This document shows, piece after piece, positions 7,528-15,175 of a DNA stretch of 25,986 nt. The notes under the pieces are model-generated. The model saw only the letters and a list, made by a program, of their open reading frames with translations. It was not told the DNA's origin and ran no database searches. How positions within the stretch are numbered: position 1 is the stretch's first letter; each line of letters starts with the position of its first letter. Position numbers and translations under genes: made by a program. Source of the stretch: UBA12474 sp964549625 (lineage in GTDB: Bacteria > Babelota > Babeliae > Babelales > Babelaceae); assembly GCA_964549625.1 (NCBI GenBank), contig CAZJVA010000008.1:1-25986 (forward strand), written 5' to 3'.

Positions 7528-10500
7528 TTAGCTAAGCAAACCAACTCCCCACACAAAACTGGAAAATACTTTTGCATTGTTTCGCCAATCCCAGAATGCT
7601 TGCATCAGAGCCGCCGATTGAGGATCAGCAATATCCTTCCATGTATCTTTAGCTATAAATGCCCCGCTTTCGGCCTGCAGCCCTGTCAATTTTGTATCAA
7701 AGTTACCGAGTCTCTCTTTCAATGAGAGCGCCACGGTTTTTTCGCCGGTGCCCGACACCTTCATTTTCTGCTCTTCAGTCAAAATAGTCTGTACAAAATC
7801 AAGAAGACTTTGAAACTCTTTCGTTAAATTCTCGATCTTGGCAGCTATCGCCTCATCAGCTACACGTATTACCGTGTTTGCACGCACCACATCTAAATTC
7901 TCCTGCAACTTGCTAAGAATTTCAATCTCTTTATCTTTCGCCGCCAATGCACCTTGTTGCTCAAGGGCCTTTGCTTTTGCAGCATCCAAATTCTGCTGTA
8001 TTTCAAGAAGTTCTTCAGAAAGGTTTTTCAATTTCTCTTCTGCGACCCGATCTTTTTCGATTTGTTCTTTTTGTTGTTCCGTCAACTTTGTTTCCAGCCC
8101 AGTGATCTTTTTATTTTGTGCTTCAAGCTGCCCCCCCTTTTCTCCAACCTCACGCCGCAACGTCTGAACAGCTTCATACTGCTTTCTTAACCCTTCCAAA
8201 TAATTTTCAATCTCGGCCTTATTGGCCGCAGCTATCTGAGGAATAGCGCTTTCTAGCTCGCCGAGCTCTTTCTGCACATTGCTCTTTTGCTCCTCCAGTT
8301 CAGCCAGCTTTTCTTTAAATTCTTTGTTGTCTTCTGCTAATTTTGTGACCTGTTCTTCGAGCGATAGCTTTGTTTCTTCAAGCGCTTTAATGTTTTCAGC
8401 ACCCACGTTGATACCCTCTTCCAATAGATCAATCGCGTTCTGCTTAGCCATTAGCGACTGCTGCAGTTTTTTGATCGTTTTCGCCTGCTCTTCTATCTCT
8501 TTGTCCGTTTTTTCTGCATTTCTCTGCAACTGCAGCTCCAGCTTTTTGAGTTCAACCTGCCGTTTCTTCAGAGCCTCCCGTTCATTCGCAAGATTAGCTT
8601 TAATTTGTTTAATGGTATTCTCTTTATCACGCAACTGTGAAGCCGCAAGTTGAGATTCTTTTTGCATTTGAGCAATCGTATCACGCAAACCTTTTTCTTT
8701 ATTCTGCTGCTCACTCTTCCAAGTATCAAACTGTTGCTGCTGCTGAAGTTGATCATTTTGCATGCGTTGCAACTTTTGAGTGAGCTCTTCCACTTGTTTT
8801 TTGGCCTGCGCAAGCTCCTCCTTCAAAACCTCATTTTCTAGCTCAAGCTTTTCACTTTTTTCTTTCAAACCGCTTATTTCTTTCTCTGCACCAACAAACT
8901 CACGTTGTAGTGTCTCCAGCTCGCTAGCTCGTTTCTTCAATTCTTCTTCATAGACAATCGCTGCATCATCTTTTTCCTGCGCAAGCTTTTCGTATGCTTT
9001 TTTTAACCATGTACCATCACCAGCTAATTCTTTAATTCTTTCCTGTAGCTTCTTTGTGCGATCAGTAAGCACCGCCTCTAGATCTTTAACTTGTTTTAGA
9101 AGCTTTCCTCGCTCTTGAAGCCGCTCATTCAAGCTCTTACCCTGTTCATCAAGTTGTTTTTTAAGGAGCTCCTCCGTCCTCGCCTTATCACGCTTTAAAT
9201 CTTCATGAAGCCTTTCTAGTTCTTGCAATTTTTTCAGAAGCTCTTTATTGCTAAGCTCAAATTTTTCACGAGCATCTTTTTCTTCCACCCATTTATTTAC
9301 TAGGATTTCTAGCTGTTTTCCTTTTTTTTCTAACTCTTTTTTCCGCTCTTCTAATGCGTTTTCAAGCTTAGTTATCTGTTCTTCTTTACCTGTTTTATCC
9401 AACTTTTCTTGCGCAAGCTCTTCTTCCTGTTTTTTTATCTTGCGCTGCTCTATAGCAAGCATATTTTCTAACCTTTTAGCAGCCCTCCATTGTGCAAAAC
9501 GCTGTACTGCTTCACCTTCAAGGCTTGTCACCTTTTCTGCTAAACTATCTTCAAGTTCCTGTATTTTATCCGCAAGCTCTTTTTGCAATTCCCGCCACTT
9601 TGTATCTCGTTGCACAAGTAAGTCTTCTAACTTGCGCTTCTCCAACTCCAAACGTTCGTTTGAATCAAGCAAATTTAAATTTGCTTGATTCAAAAGTGCT
9701 AGGGTATTTTGCTCATTGGCAATCTGCTCTTGTAGTTCTTGCATATTTTTTTCTAATAAAGCCGCTGCCGCTGCTTGCTCCTTCAACTCACCTGCCAACT
9801 TTTCTTTAGCCTTGGTTAGCTGTGCAACCTCGGCTTGATCAACCAACTCTCGCCTTTGTGCCAACCTCAAACTCAATTCCAAACCATTTTTTTGAACAAT
9901 TAAATCATTCATAGTCTGACGCAATTCCGCTAACTCGCTATCAAGTTGAGCTTTCGCTAAATTATTTTGAGATAACAATTTTTGTATTGTCGCAAACTTA
10001 CCCTCGGCCTCCGATCGCTGCTGCTCCTCAGTTCCTTTTTCCTGCTCCAATATTTGAATTTTTAATTCACGCAAGTTGAGATCATTCCGCAAACCTGCCA
10101 ATTTTTGGGTAATCTGCTCATTTTCCTGAACTTGTTGTTGGATATCGGTCTCCAGGCGAAGCACTACCCTCTGCAACCGAGCAGCCTCACCCTCAGCCTG
10201 AAGCGCCCGCCGCTCAAGTTGTTGTATTTGGGCTTTAAGTGCTGCCGCCTCAGCTAACGATCCTGCAACATCCTGAGCCGCAACATTAGTAATATTTGAA
10301 AAAAGCTGCTTTTTTTCTGAACCAGGTAGATCATCCTTGGTAATTTTCATAGCAGGATCAAGCTCACCATCAGCAAAACGCCGCAATAGCTCCTCCCAGC
10401 TTACGCCAAGCAAATATCGTAGCGTCGCCAGAGCCTGACGAGCACCTGCAATATCTTTGCTTGCTATAGCGCGCCGTAGAACAACTCCTGCAGTAGAAAG

Positions 10501-10605
10501 ATTCATACCCCTATCAGGAGTTGGAAAAAGGCGTTCATTTACACCAGATGAAGGCACATACAAAAAAAGACCTATCACTACGACCAACAAAAATCGTATT
10601 TTCAT
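7528..10605 (-). CDS. Giant secreted coiled-coil protein (1025 aa)
   Basis: The N-terminus (MKIRFLLVVVIGLFLYVPSSG) is a Sec signal peptide. A short globular region follows (about 30-115, with a helix AIASKDIAGARQALATLRYLL). Then comes a nearly unbroken Lys/Glu/Gln/Leu-rich heptad region from about 120 to 940, long enough to be a rod of roughly 100 nm if it is a single coil. A C-terminal domain (about 945-1025) ends in a hydrophobic, Trp/Phe-rich stretch (FSSFVWGVGLLS) that could anchor it. A database search would return SMC- or myosin-like hits from composition alone; no ATPase head is present. AGGA lies 8 bases before the ATG, and one base separates it from the stop of the upstream beta-barrel-like gene. 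A periplasmic or surface spacer or fibre is inferred. A perfect 36-base palindrome lies inside the gene. Confidence 0.8.
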   Translation of the reverse strand: MKIRFLLVVVIGLFLYVPSSGVNERLFPTPDRGMNLSTAGVVLRRAIASKDIAGARQALATLRYLLGVSWEELLRRFADGELDPAMKITKDDLPGSEKKQLFSNITNVAAQDVAGSLAEAAALKAQIQQLERRALQAEGEAARLQRVVLRLETDIQQQVQENEQITQKLAGLRNDLNLRELKIQILEQEKGTEEQQRSEAEGKFATIQKLLSQNNLAKAQLDSELAELRQTMNDLIVQKNGLELSLRLAQRRELVDQAEVAQLTKAKEKLAGELKEQAAAAALLEKNMQELQEQIANEQNTLALLNQANLNLLDSNERLELEKRKLEDLLVQRDTKWRELQKELADKIQELEDSLAEKVTSLEGEAVQRFAQWRAAKRLENMLAIEQRKIKKQEEELAQEKLDKTGKEEQITKLENALEERKKELEKKGKQLEILVNKWVEEKDAREKFELSNKELLKKLQELERLHEDLKRDKARTEELLKKQLDEQGKSLNERLQERGKLLKQVKDLEAVLTDRTKKLQERIKELAGDGTWLKKAYEKLAQEKDDAAIVYEEELKKRASELETLQREFVGAEKEISGLKEKSEKLELENEVLKEELAQAKKQVEELTQKLQRMQNDQLQQQQQFDTWKSEQQNKEKGLRDTIAQMQKESQLAASQLRDKENTIKQIKANLANEREALKKRQVELKKLELQLQRNAEKTDKEIEEQAKTIKKLQQSLMAKQNAIDLLEEGINVGAENIKALEETKLSLEEQVTKLAEDNKEFKEKLAELEEQKSNVQKELGELESAIPQIAAANKAEIENYLEGLRKQYEAVQTLRREVGEKGGQLEAQNKKITGLETKLTEQQKEQIEKDRVAEEKLKNLSEELLEIQQNLDAAKAKALEQQGALAAKDKEIEILSKLQENLDVVRANTVIRVADEAIAAKIENLTKEFQSLLDFVQTILTEEQKMKVSGTGEKTVALSLKERLGNFDTKLTGLQAESGAFIAKDTWKDIADPQSAALMQAFWDWRNNAKVFSSFVWGVGLLS
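9659..9694. repeat. Perfect 36-base palindrome inside a coding region
   Basis: The arms 9659-9676 and 9677-9694 are exact reverse complements with no spacer; the centre is AAATTTAAATTT. It lies in the coiled-coil region at about residues 304-316. Because it is in phase, both strands encode the same peptide LNQANLNLLDS. It could extrude as a cruciform or form an 18-bp mRNA hairpin (minus a small loop). Confidence 0.95.
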
Positions 10606-10606
10606 A

Positions 10607-12163
10607 CTACAATCCTAAGCTAAGAGACCCAAATATACCCCATTTTGGCGCAATCGTAGAACTTCCCAACAAACCATCACACATAGCACCTAAAGACAAT
10701 GCAAGCGGGTGTTTTTTTTCATGAGATATGTACTGACAAGACACGAATAATCCACCACTAACATCCGCTTCCCGCGCACCACTTTTTACCTCAATATCAG
10801 AAACCCCTAACACGGCGCGATCCCAAAACTTTCGCGGCAAATCTCCAGCCCAAACGGGGTCCCGCATCGTACGTGTTCGACTTATATTCTGGTCTTCGCG
10901 GTCACTATCGCTCTTTATCGCGCCGCCAGGTGCGCACAAGCCAGTAATAACTTCGCAGGAACTTGCTCGCCCCATGCAACCAACAGCAATAGTACATTTT
11001 CCCAAATCTATGTGCCCGGCAACAACCCCCTGTTCACAAAAACCAGGATGAACTGTAACTTGCTGCGTCAAATGGTTAATACCCGAACTTCCTATCGTAC
11101 TTGGATTCAATTCGGCAGAACGCTCTGCTTCAAGATACGATGGAAAGAGGGTAATATATCGACTCCAGGACTTTCCTGCTACGTCAAAGCTTCTCATCTG
11201 TTTACGTCCAAAGAGATATCGAACATCAGCACTTACATGCACACTCAATGCAACATTTTTTCCCTCAAAAACATTCCCAGAGCCACCAAAACCCGCAAAA
11301 AAACCTGGATATCCCCCATTTCCCAATACGGGCTCATACACCCATTCAGCAGACTGACCAGAATCCCCCGAAAAAACTAAACCGCCAAAACAATCAAATT
11401 GCAGTGAATGAAAGCAGGTAGCCGAATACCCCAACGTGCATTCAATATCTCCAACACCTATTTTGCACATTTTATCAGGGCGATAGTCAACCGTATCCAT
11501 TTTGCCAAATCGCCAGTTAGGCTGAACAACCGCAGAACGAATTGATCCTACAAACGGCATGCTGTCCAAACCAATAGTACTCGTACTTGGCAATAAAGCT
11601 TCATTAGCTAGAGATTCGTGTAGCTCTAAACGATTATTTCGTACCATCAAAGGCGCTCTAAGGTCAAGCCAAAGCCTGCCATTCTCCCAACACCGTAACG
11701 GAACATGCGCACTACATGCCAAACCTAATGTTGTCGAAGATGGCCTAAAAAATACACGGCTTCGAAATGGATCAGAACCAGTCGTTGCAACATTAAAATG
11801 AATCGCCTGTACATCCGCGCCAACTTCTAACAGACCAAAATTTCCGGCCAAGCCACTAATTTCGTTATCAACCTTGTTAGAAAAACAGATAGGATTATCA
11901 CAATTCCCTTTTCCTTGATAGCCAAATCTCTGCGCTATCAAATGATTTCCACGAGGAGTTGTTCGTGAACAAAATGGTAAAAATGAAAAACTGCCCCCTG
12001 GCATTTCATCTGTTTGCAATAAAGCAGTGTAGCCCATCGGGCCACTCAAAGAGCTCCAATTAACACTATCATACAAAATCGAAGACCTGTAATCTGAAAC
12101 CGCATGCGCTATAGAGCCCCAAAAAAAGAAAGCCGCCATAGCCGCTACTAGATATTGTCTCAT
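10607..12163 (-). CDS. Secreted Cys-rich protein, probable outer-membrane beta-barrel (518 aa)
   Basis: The signal peptide MRQYLVAAMAAFFFWGSIAHA ends in a clear AxA cleavage site. The mature protein has many short alternating strands with aromatic and glycine residues (for example FFAGFGGSGNVFEG, VALSVHVSADVRYLFG, GGLFVSCQYIS) and ends in GIFGSLSLGL, which suggests an outer-membrane barrel. The last residue is Leu, not the usual Phe. It has about fourteen Cys residues, unusual for a porin, so disulfides are possible. The ATG at 12163 has AAGGGG 5 bases upstream; the GTG one codon earlier is too close to it. The coiled-coil gene follows after one base, so the two form an operon and may make a surface complex. 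I know no named family for it. Confidence 0.7.
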   Translation of the reverse strand: MRQYLVAAMAAFFFWGSIAHAVSDYRSSILYDSVNWSSLSGPMGYTALLQTDEMPGGSFSFLPFCSRTTPRGNHLIAQRFGYQGKGNCDNPICFSNKVDNEISGLAGNFGLLEVGADVQAIHFNVATTGSDPFRSRVFFRPSSTTLGLACSAHVPLRCWENGRLWLDLRAPLMVRNNRLELHESLANEALLPSTSTIGLDSMPFVGSIRSAVVQPNWRFGKMDTVDYRPDKMCKIGVGDIECTLGYSATCFHSLQFDCFGGLVFSGDSGQSAEWVYEPVLGNGGYPGFFAGFGGSGNVFEGKNVALSVHVSADVRYLFGRKQMRSFDVAGKSWSRYITLFPSYLEAERSAELNPSTIGSSGINHLTQQVTVHPGFCEQGVVAGHIDLGKCTIAVGCMGRASSCEVITGLCAPGGAIKSDSDREDQNISRTRTMRDPVWAGDLPRKFWDRAVLGVSDIEVKSGAREADVSGGLFVSCQYISHEKKHPLALSLGAMCDGLLGSSTIAPKWGIFGSLSLGL

Positions 12164-12221
12164 CACTGCCCCTTGTACTAATCAAAAATAGTCTGCACAA
12201 AGAAGCTAGCACAACTCAGTC

Positions 12222-12248
12222 AAGAAGAAGAAGATGATGATGATGAAG
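12222..12248 (+). repeat. AAG/ATG trinucleotide tract
   Basis: Four AAG units are followed by four ATG units and a final AAG, in the gap between the beta-barrel gene and the tRNA pair. Such tracts can change length by slippage. It lies about 60-85 bases upstream of the minus-strand operon start, so it might affect promoter spacing; no clear promoter was found there. Confidence 0.8.
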
Positions 12249-12258
12249 AAAACAGATA

Positions 12259-12335
12259 TGGTGCGCCTGGCAGGAGTCGAACCTGCGGCCTACAGATTAG
12301 GAATCTGTCGCTCTATCCTACTGAGCTACAGGCGC
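12259..12335 (-). tRNA. tRNA-Arg (anticodon CCT), CCA encoded
   Basis: The minus strand folds as a full cloverleaf: acceptor GCGCCTG/CAGGCGC, D arm GCTC/GAGC, anticodon stem ACAGA/TCTGT around loop TTCCTAA, and T arm GCAGG-TTCGACT-CCTGC, then discriminator A and an encoded CCA. Anticodon CCT reads AGG. It lies 14 bases downstream of a second tRNA-Arg, so the two are probably processed from one transcript. Confidence 0.95.
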
Positions 12336-12349
12336 TACACGACAGGCAA

Positions 12350-12426
12350 TGGTGTGCCCGACAGGAGTCGAACCTGCGACCTACGGATCCGGAATCCGTC
12401 GCTCTATCCAGCTGAGCTACGGGCAC
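12350..12426 (-). tRNA. tRNA-Arg (anticodon CCG), CCA encoded
   Basis: Full cloverleaf on the minus strand: acceptor GTGCCCG/CGGGCAC, anticodon stem ACGGA/TCCGT around loop TTCCGGA, T loop TTCGACT, discriminator A and encoded CCA. Anticodon CCG reads CGG. It differs from its tandem neighbour at roughly a dozen positions, mostly paired changes, which suggests an old tandem duplication followed by an anticodon change. Confidence 0.95.
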
Positions 12427-12432
12427 AATAAC

Positions 12433-12461
12433 AGTATTGGTATGGTATCACACTTTTTCAA
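12433..12461 (-). promoter_or_regulatory. Possible promoter of the tRNA-Arg pair
   Basis: Minus strand: TTGAAA (12461-12456), a 17-base spacer, then AATACT (12438-12433). Transcription would begin at or within a few bases of the first tRNA's 5' end. This is a weak pattern match. Confidence 0.35.
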
Positions 12462-12475
12462 AAAACTCCAAGCCA

Positions 12476-14317
12476 TTACATAATACTGCACTGCTCCTTT
12501 TCAGGAATCTCAGCCCCATACCCAACAGCAATGGCCTGCTTCAACCATTTCCCATCCGCACCAAGCGAACACGCTTGAGCTATCCAACCCTTTGATGAAA
12601 AAGGCAATGCACTACCCTTTAACTCTCGATGGGCCTTCATACAAGCTGCCGCCAGCAACACACGCGTATCTGTAACCCGAAACGGCAACACCTGATAAAA
12701 CTTTCCCTCATGACTCCAAACAATTGCGTTTGAATCATCAAGGAGCGTTGCACCCTTAAAATCAGATTCTAACTCACCGCAAAATTCTGCATATATTGTT
12801 CCTGCGAAAGGTTCGGTCACGAGTACTTTTTTTTCTACACCTAACAATATTTGAGTAGGTGAAAAAGGCATTGCTGAACCGTGAGGCTGTGTCGAAAAAC
12901 TGCGAATAAAAGCACATAGAGCAGCATCGAATAAGACGACCGAAGTTTTCTCTTTCCCTTCTAAAATCAGTGCTGAATCATGCATCAGCCGCAACTTTAT
13001 GGGACCAAGGGCAGGTAACCCTAAACAAGCCTCTTCGCGTAAAAGGCCATGATGTTTCTTGGGCACAAAGATAAGAAGTCTATTGACACAAATCACAAAT
13101 CGATTATTTAAAATAGACGCCATGCCATACACTACACCGCCAACAAAAAGCCGGTTATATTGACAACGCCATTGATTGATCAATGGTTGATACGCAAAGA
13201 TTTGCACCTCTGTTGTAGAAAAAACACCAAAAGTTTTGTCATCTAGTTGTACTAATCCCTTAACTGGTCGCGTCAGGACCATACATGGCTCCGCAAGCCA
13301 ATTTTTAACGTCTTTGTACCATTGTGCCCGAAAAACTTTTTCCTGAACGCTCCAAACAAACGTATCATTCGCAAGGTAAATAGCATGAGACACTTTTCCC
13401 GAAACTATAAATTTTGCCAATTTATGAACTTTTGTATGAAACCGCCCAACATGGGTGAATACCACAAACTTGGACTGCTTTGTATCTGAATTATAACTTA
13501 TAATTGCCACCCGCGCGGACCCAAGATTGAGTGTATGTAAAATTTGACTATTTTTGTCTGCATGATAGAGCAACTCCTTAGTCCATACACCAAAGCGCTG
13601 CGAACAGATATAAACCGCCTCAGCCGTTTGTAACAAAAATGTTTTCGACGAAACTGCCACAACCGATTGGCTTGCGTCACAATCCAGCGGAAGCAGCACA
13701 ACATCATAGGTTGTGGGAACAAGATGTTTACTCATACGCCACAAAACGTCGTTACTCGACCAGTGGAGCACATTATTCAAAAACTCATGGGTAGAACTGA
13801 GCATCCCAAAGTTCTTCCATGAAGCAACCAAATGATATGGCAGAGAAGAGGAACACAGCTTTTTCATCTTAGGGGAACAAATATAGTCAGCCATCCAAGC
13901 CATCAAAAAGGCCTTGTCTGAGGGCATACGCCTGAGCTGTTTTCGTACCTCCTCTTTCATGCCGCTTAAAGCCAATAATAGAAGACTTTTATACCTTCGA
14001 AGATCTTGCGAAGAACAATGCTTTGTCAAAAGAGACTGCTCAAGCAAAACATTCTGCACTACCGGCATAGCAGAATCCAGCCTGCCCCCCAAAGGTAAAT
14101 CACCGTTGATTGAAGTTAGCGTACTTGTAGATACGGCACTAGATTTTTGCTGCTCCCGAGCTAATGCGGCAGTCATAAAAGCAGAATCTTGTAGAAGCTG
14201 TCTTGAAAATGAAACAGTTTTCTTATCCTTCCCCATAACAAAAAGCTTTTCGCACGTTGCACACGCTACACAGCTATCAAACACCAATAAAAACAAAATA
14301 CTATAGACACATCTCAT
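12476..14317 (-). CDS. Secreted propeller-like protein with C-terminal CSIM (613 aa)
   Basis: The N-terminus MRCVYSILFLLVFDSCVACA is a Sec signal peptide. Residues about 90-165 are helical (RRYKSLLLLALSGMKEEVRKQLRRM). From about 195 to 555 the sequence is a run of beta-strand hairpins with repeated hydrophobic-x-hydrophobic triplets (VAVSSKTFLLQTAEAVYIC, FGVFSTTEVQIFAYQ, FVICVNRLLIFVP), as in divergent WD40-like or Kelch-like propellers. I cannot assign a subfamily. The last four residues, CSIM, fit a eukaryotic CaaX prenylation box. The ATG at 14317 is chosen because a G-rich run (GGGGGG) lies 4 bases upstream; GTGs at 14329 and 14332 lack this. The gene ends upstream of the tRNA-Arg pair and is divergent from the 14490 gene. 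Interaction or host-directed roles are inference. Confidence 0.7.
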   Translation of the reverse strand: MRCVYSILFLLVFDSCVACATCEKLFVMGKDKKTVSFSRQLLQDSAFMTAALAREQQKSSAVSTSTLTSINGDLPLGGRLDSAMPVVQNVLLEQSLLTKHCSSQDLRRYKSLLLLALSGMKEEVRKQLRRMPSDKAFLMAWMADYICSPKMKKLCSSSLPYHLVASWKNFGMLSSTHEFLNNVLHWSSNDVLWRMSKHLVPTTYDVVLLPLDCDASQSVVAVSSKTFLLQTAEAVYICSQRFGVWTKELLYHADKNSQILHTLNLGSARVAIISYNSDTKQSKFVVFTHVGRFHTKVHKLAKFIVSGKVSHAIYLANDTFVWSVQEKVFRAQWYKDVKNWLAEPCMVLTRPVKGLVQLDDKTFGVFSTTEVQIFAYQPLINQWRCQYNRLFVGGVVYGMASILNNRFVICVNRLLIFVPKKHHGLLREEACLGLPALGPIKLRLMHDSALILEGKEKTSVVLFDAALCAFIRSFSTQPHGSAMPFSPTQILLGVEKKVLVTEPFAGTIYAEFCGELESDFKGATLLDDSNAIVWSHEGKFYQVLPFRVTDTRVLLAAACMKAHRELKGSALPFSSKGWIAQACSLGADGKWLKQAIAVGYGAEIPEKEQCSIM

Positions 14318-14425
14318 ACTACCCCCCACCACACTAACAAAATCCTATTTTTAATTAAAAAAGCAAATTGTGCGTACTTGCGTCAAGACTCAATCCTTCT
14401 CACTATTCTTCTTTATAGAGATTGG

Positions 14426-14453
14426 TTGACTAGTTGAATTTTTAATGTATTAT
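14426..14453 (+). promoter_or_regulatory. Predicted sigma70-type promoter of the 14490 gene
   Basis: TTGACT (14426-14431), a 16-base spacer, then TATTAT (14448-14453). Transcription would start near 14460, about 30 bases before the ATG. The string TATTATTAAAGAAA (14448-14461) is shared exactly with positions 81-94 upstream of the first gene. Confidence 0.55.
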
Positions 14454-14489
14454 TAAAGAAAAAATAAACAAACGAAAGAGAGCAATGTT

Positions 14490-15149
14490 ATGAAAAAAGT
14501 TTTAATTTTTTTAGCAATAATAACCGCTCAAGCTCAAGGAAGTGCAACAAAGGCTCCCTCTAAGTTTACCATTAACCGAAGCAACCTTAGTCCTAAAGAT
14601 CTAAAAGAGCTCGACAAGAAAATTACCGAACAATTACGAAAACTAGTAGCAGACGACGAACAAGAAAAGCAAGAAATAGAAAACCTGCTTTTACTTGAAA
14701 AACAAGACCTACAACATGACGTAAAAAAAACAGAAAAAATACAAAAACTAAAAAAACAAATTACTCAGCTAAATAATCAATTACTCCAAGAAAGAAATAA
14801 AAACAATACACTAGAAGAACAATTAAACCAAGTTAAACAACAATCTATTCAGGGACAAAAAGACAAGAGTACCCTGCAAAAGACAGGTGATCTGGCATAT
14901 AACTATCGCGGAACACTTGCTATAATTGGAACCGTTGCCACAACATATCTGGTTCACTCCTATATTAAGAGATCACGTCAATCAGAAATCGACAAACTAC
15001 TTGCACAGGAGCAGCAAAACCGTACTGAAAAAGATTCCGCCAATACGCGTATGAATTTATTAGAAAATCAACTCAAAAATATCAGAAAAAAGCCCGAACA
15101 ACCTTCTTCTCTATGGAACACAGTTAAAGGCTGGTTTAGAAAATCATAG
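14490..15149 (+). CDS. Secreted coiled-coil protein with one TM segment (219 aa)
   Basis: I do not recognise this protein. The N-terminus MKKVLIFLAIITAQAQGSA is a Sec signal peptide with probable cleavage after AQA or QGS. Residues 35-125 are a Lys/Gln/Glu-rich coiled coil. A hydrophobic segment at about 143-159 (LAIIGTVATTYLVHSYI) is followed by basic residues, consistent with an inner-membrane anchor. A second short coil follows, and the tail ends in a Trp-containing amphipathic helix (SLWNTVKGWFRKS). The coding sequence is clearly more A-rich than its neighbours, partly because of its Lys/Gln/Asn content. A GAGAG site lies about 9 bases before the ATG. It converges on dnaE with a 26-base gap that holds no convincing terminator. 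An envelope role is inferred. Confidence 0.72.
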   Translation: MKKVLIFLAIITAQAQGSATKAPSKFTINRSNLSPKDLKELDKKITEQLRKLVADDEQEKQEIENLLLLEKQDLQHDVKKTEKIQKLKKQITQLNNQLLQERNKNNTLEEQLNQVKQQSIQGQKDKSTLQKTGDLAYNYRGTLAIIGTVATTYLVHSYIKRSRQSEIDKLLAQEQQNRTEKDSANTRMNLLENQLKNIRKKPEQPSSLWNTVKGWFRKS

Positions 15150-15175
15150 ACATACGCTCGTCAATACAACCCTTC

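Noticed and set aside
7838..8653. Ser/Phe/Cys-rich plus-strand frames opposite the coiled-coil gene
   Set aside because: Their composition is the mirror of the Lys/Glu-rich coil on the other strand, and they lack ribosome sites and any family resemblance.
7528..10605. SMC or Rad50-like ATPase
   Set aside because: No Walker A, Walker B or ABC signature motif is present; any similarity would come from coiled-coil composition alone.
12234..12431. Open frame reading VRLAGVEPAAYRLG and VPDRSRTCDLRIRNP
   Set aside because: It is the antisense of the two tRNA-Arg genes, a well-known spurious protein family created by tRNA loci.
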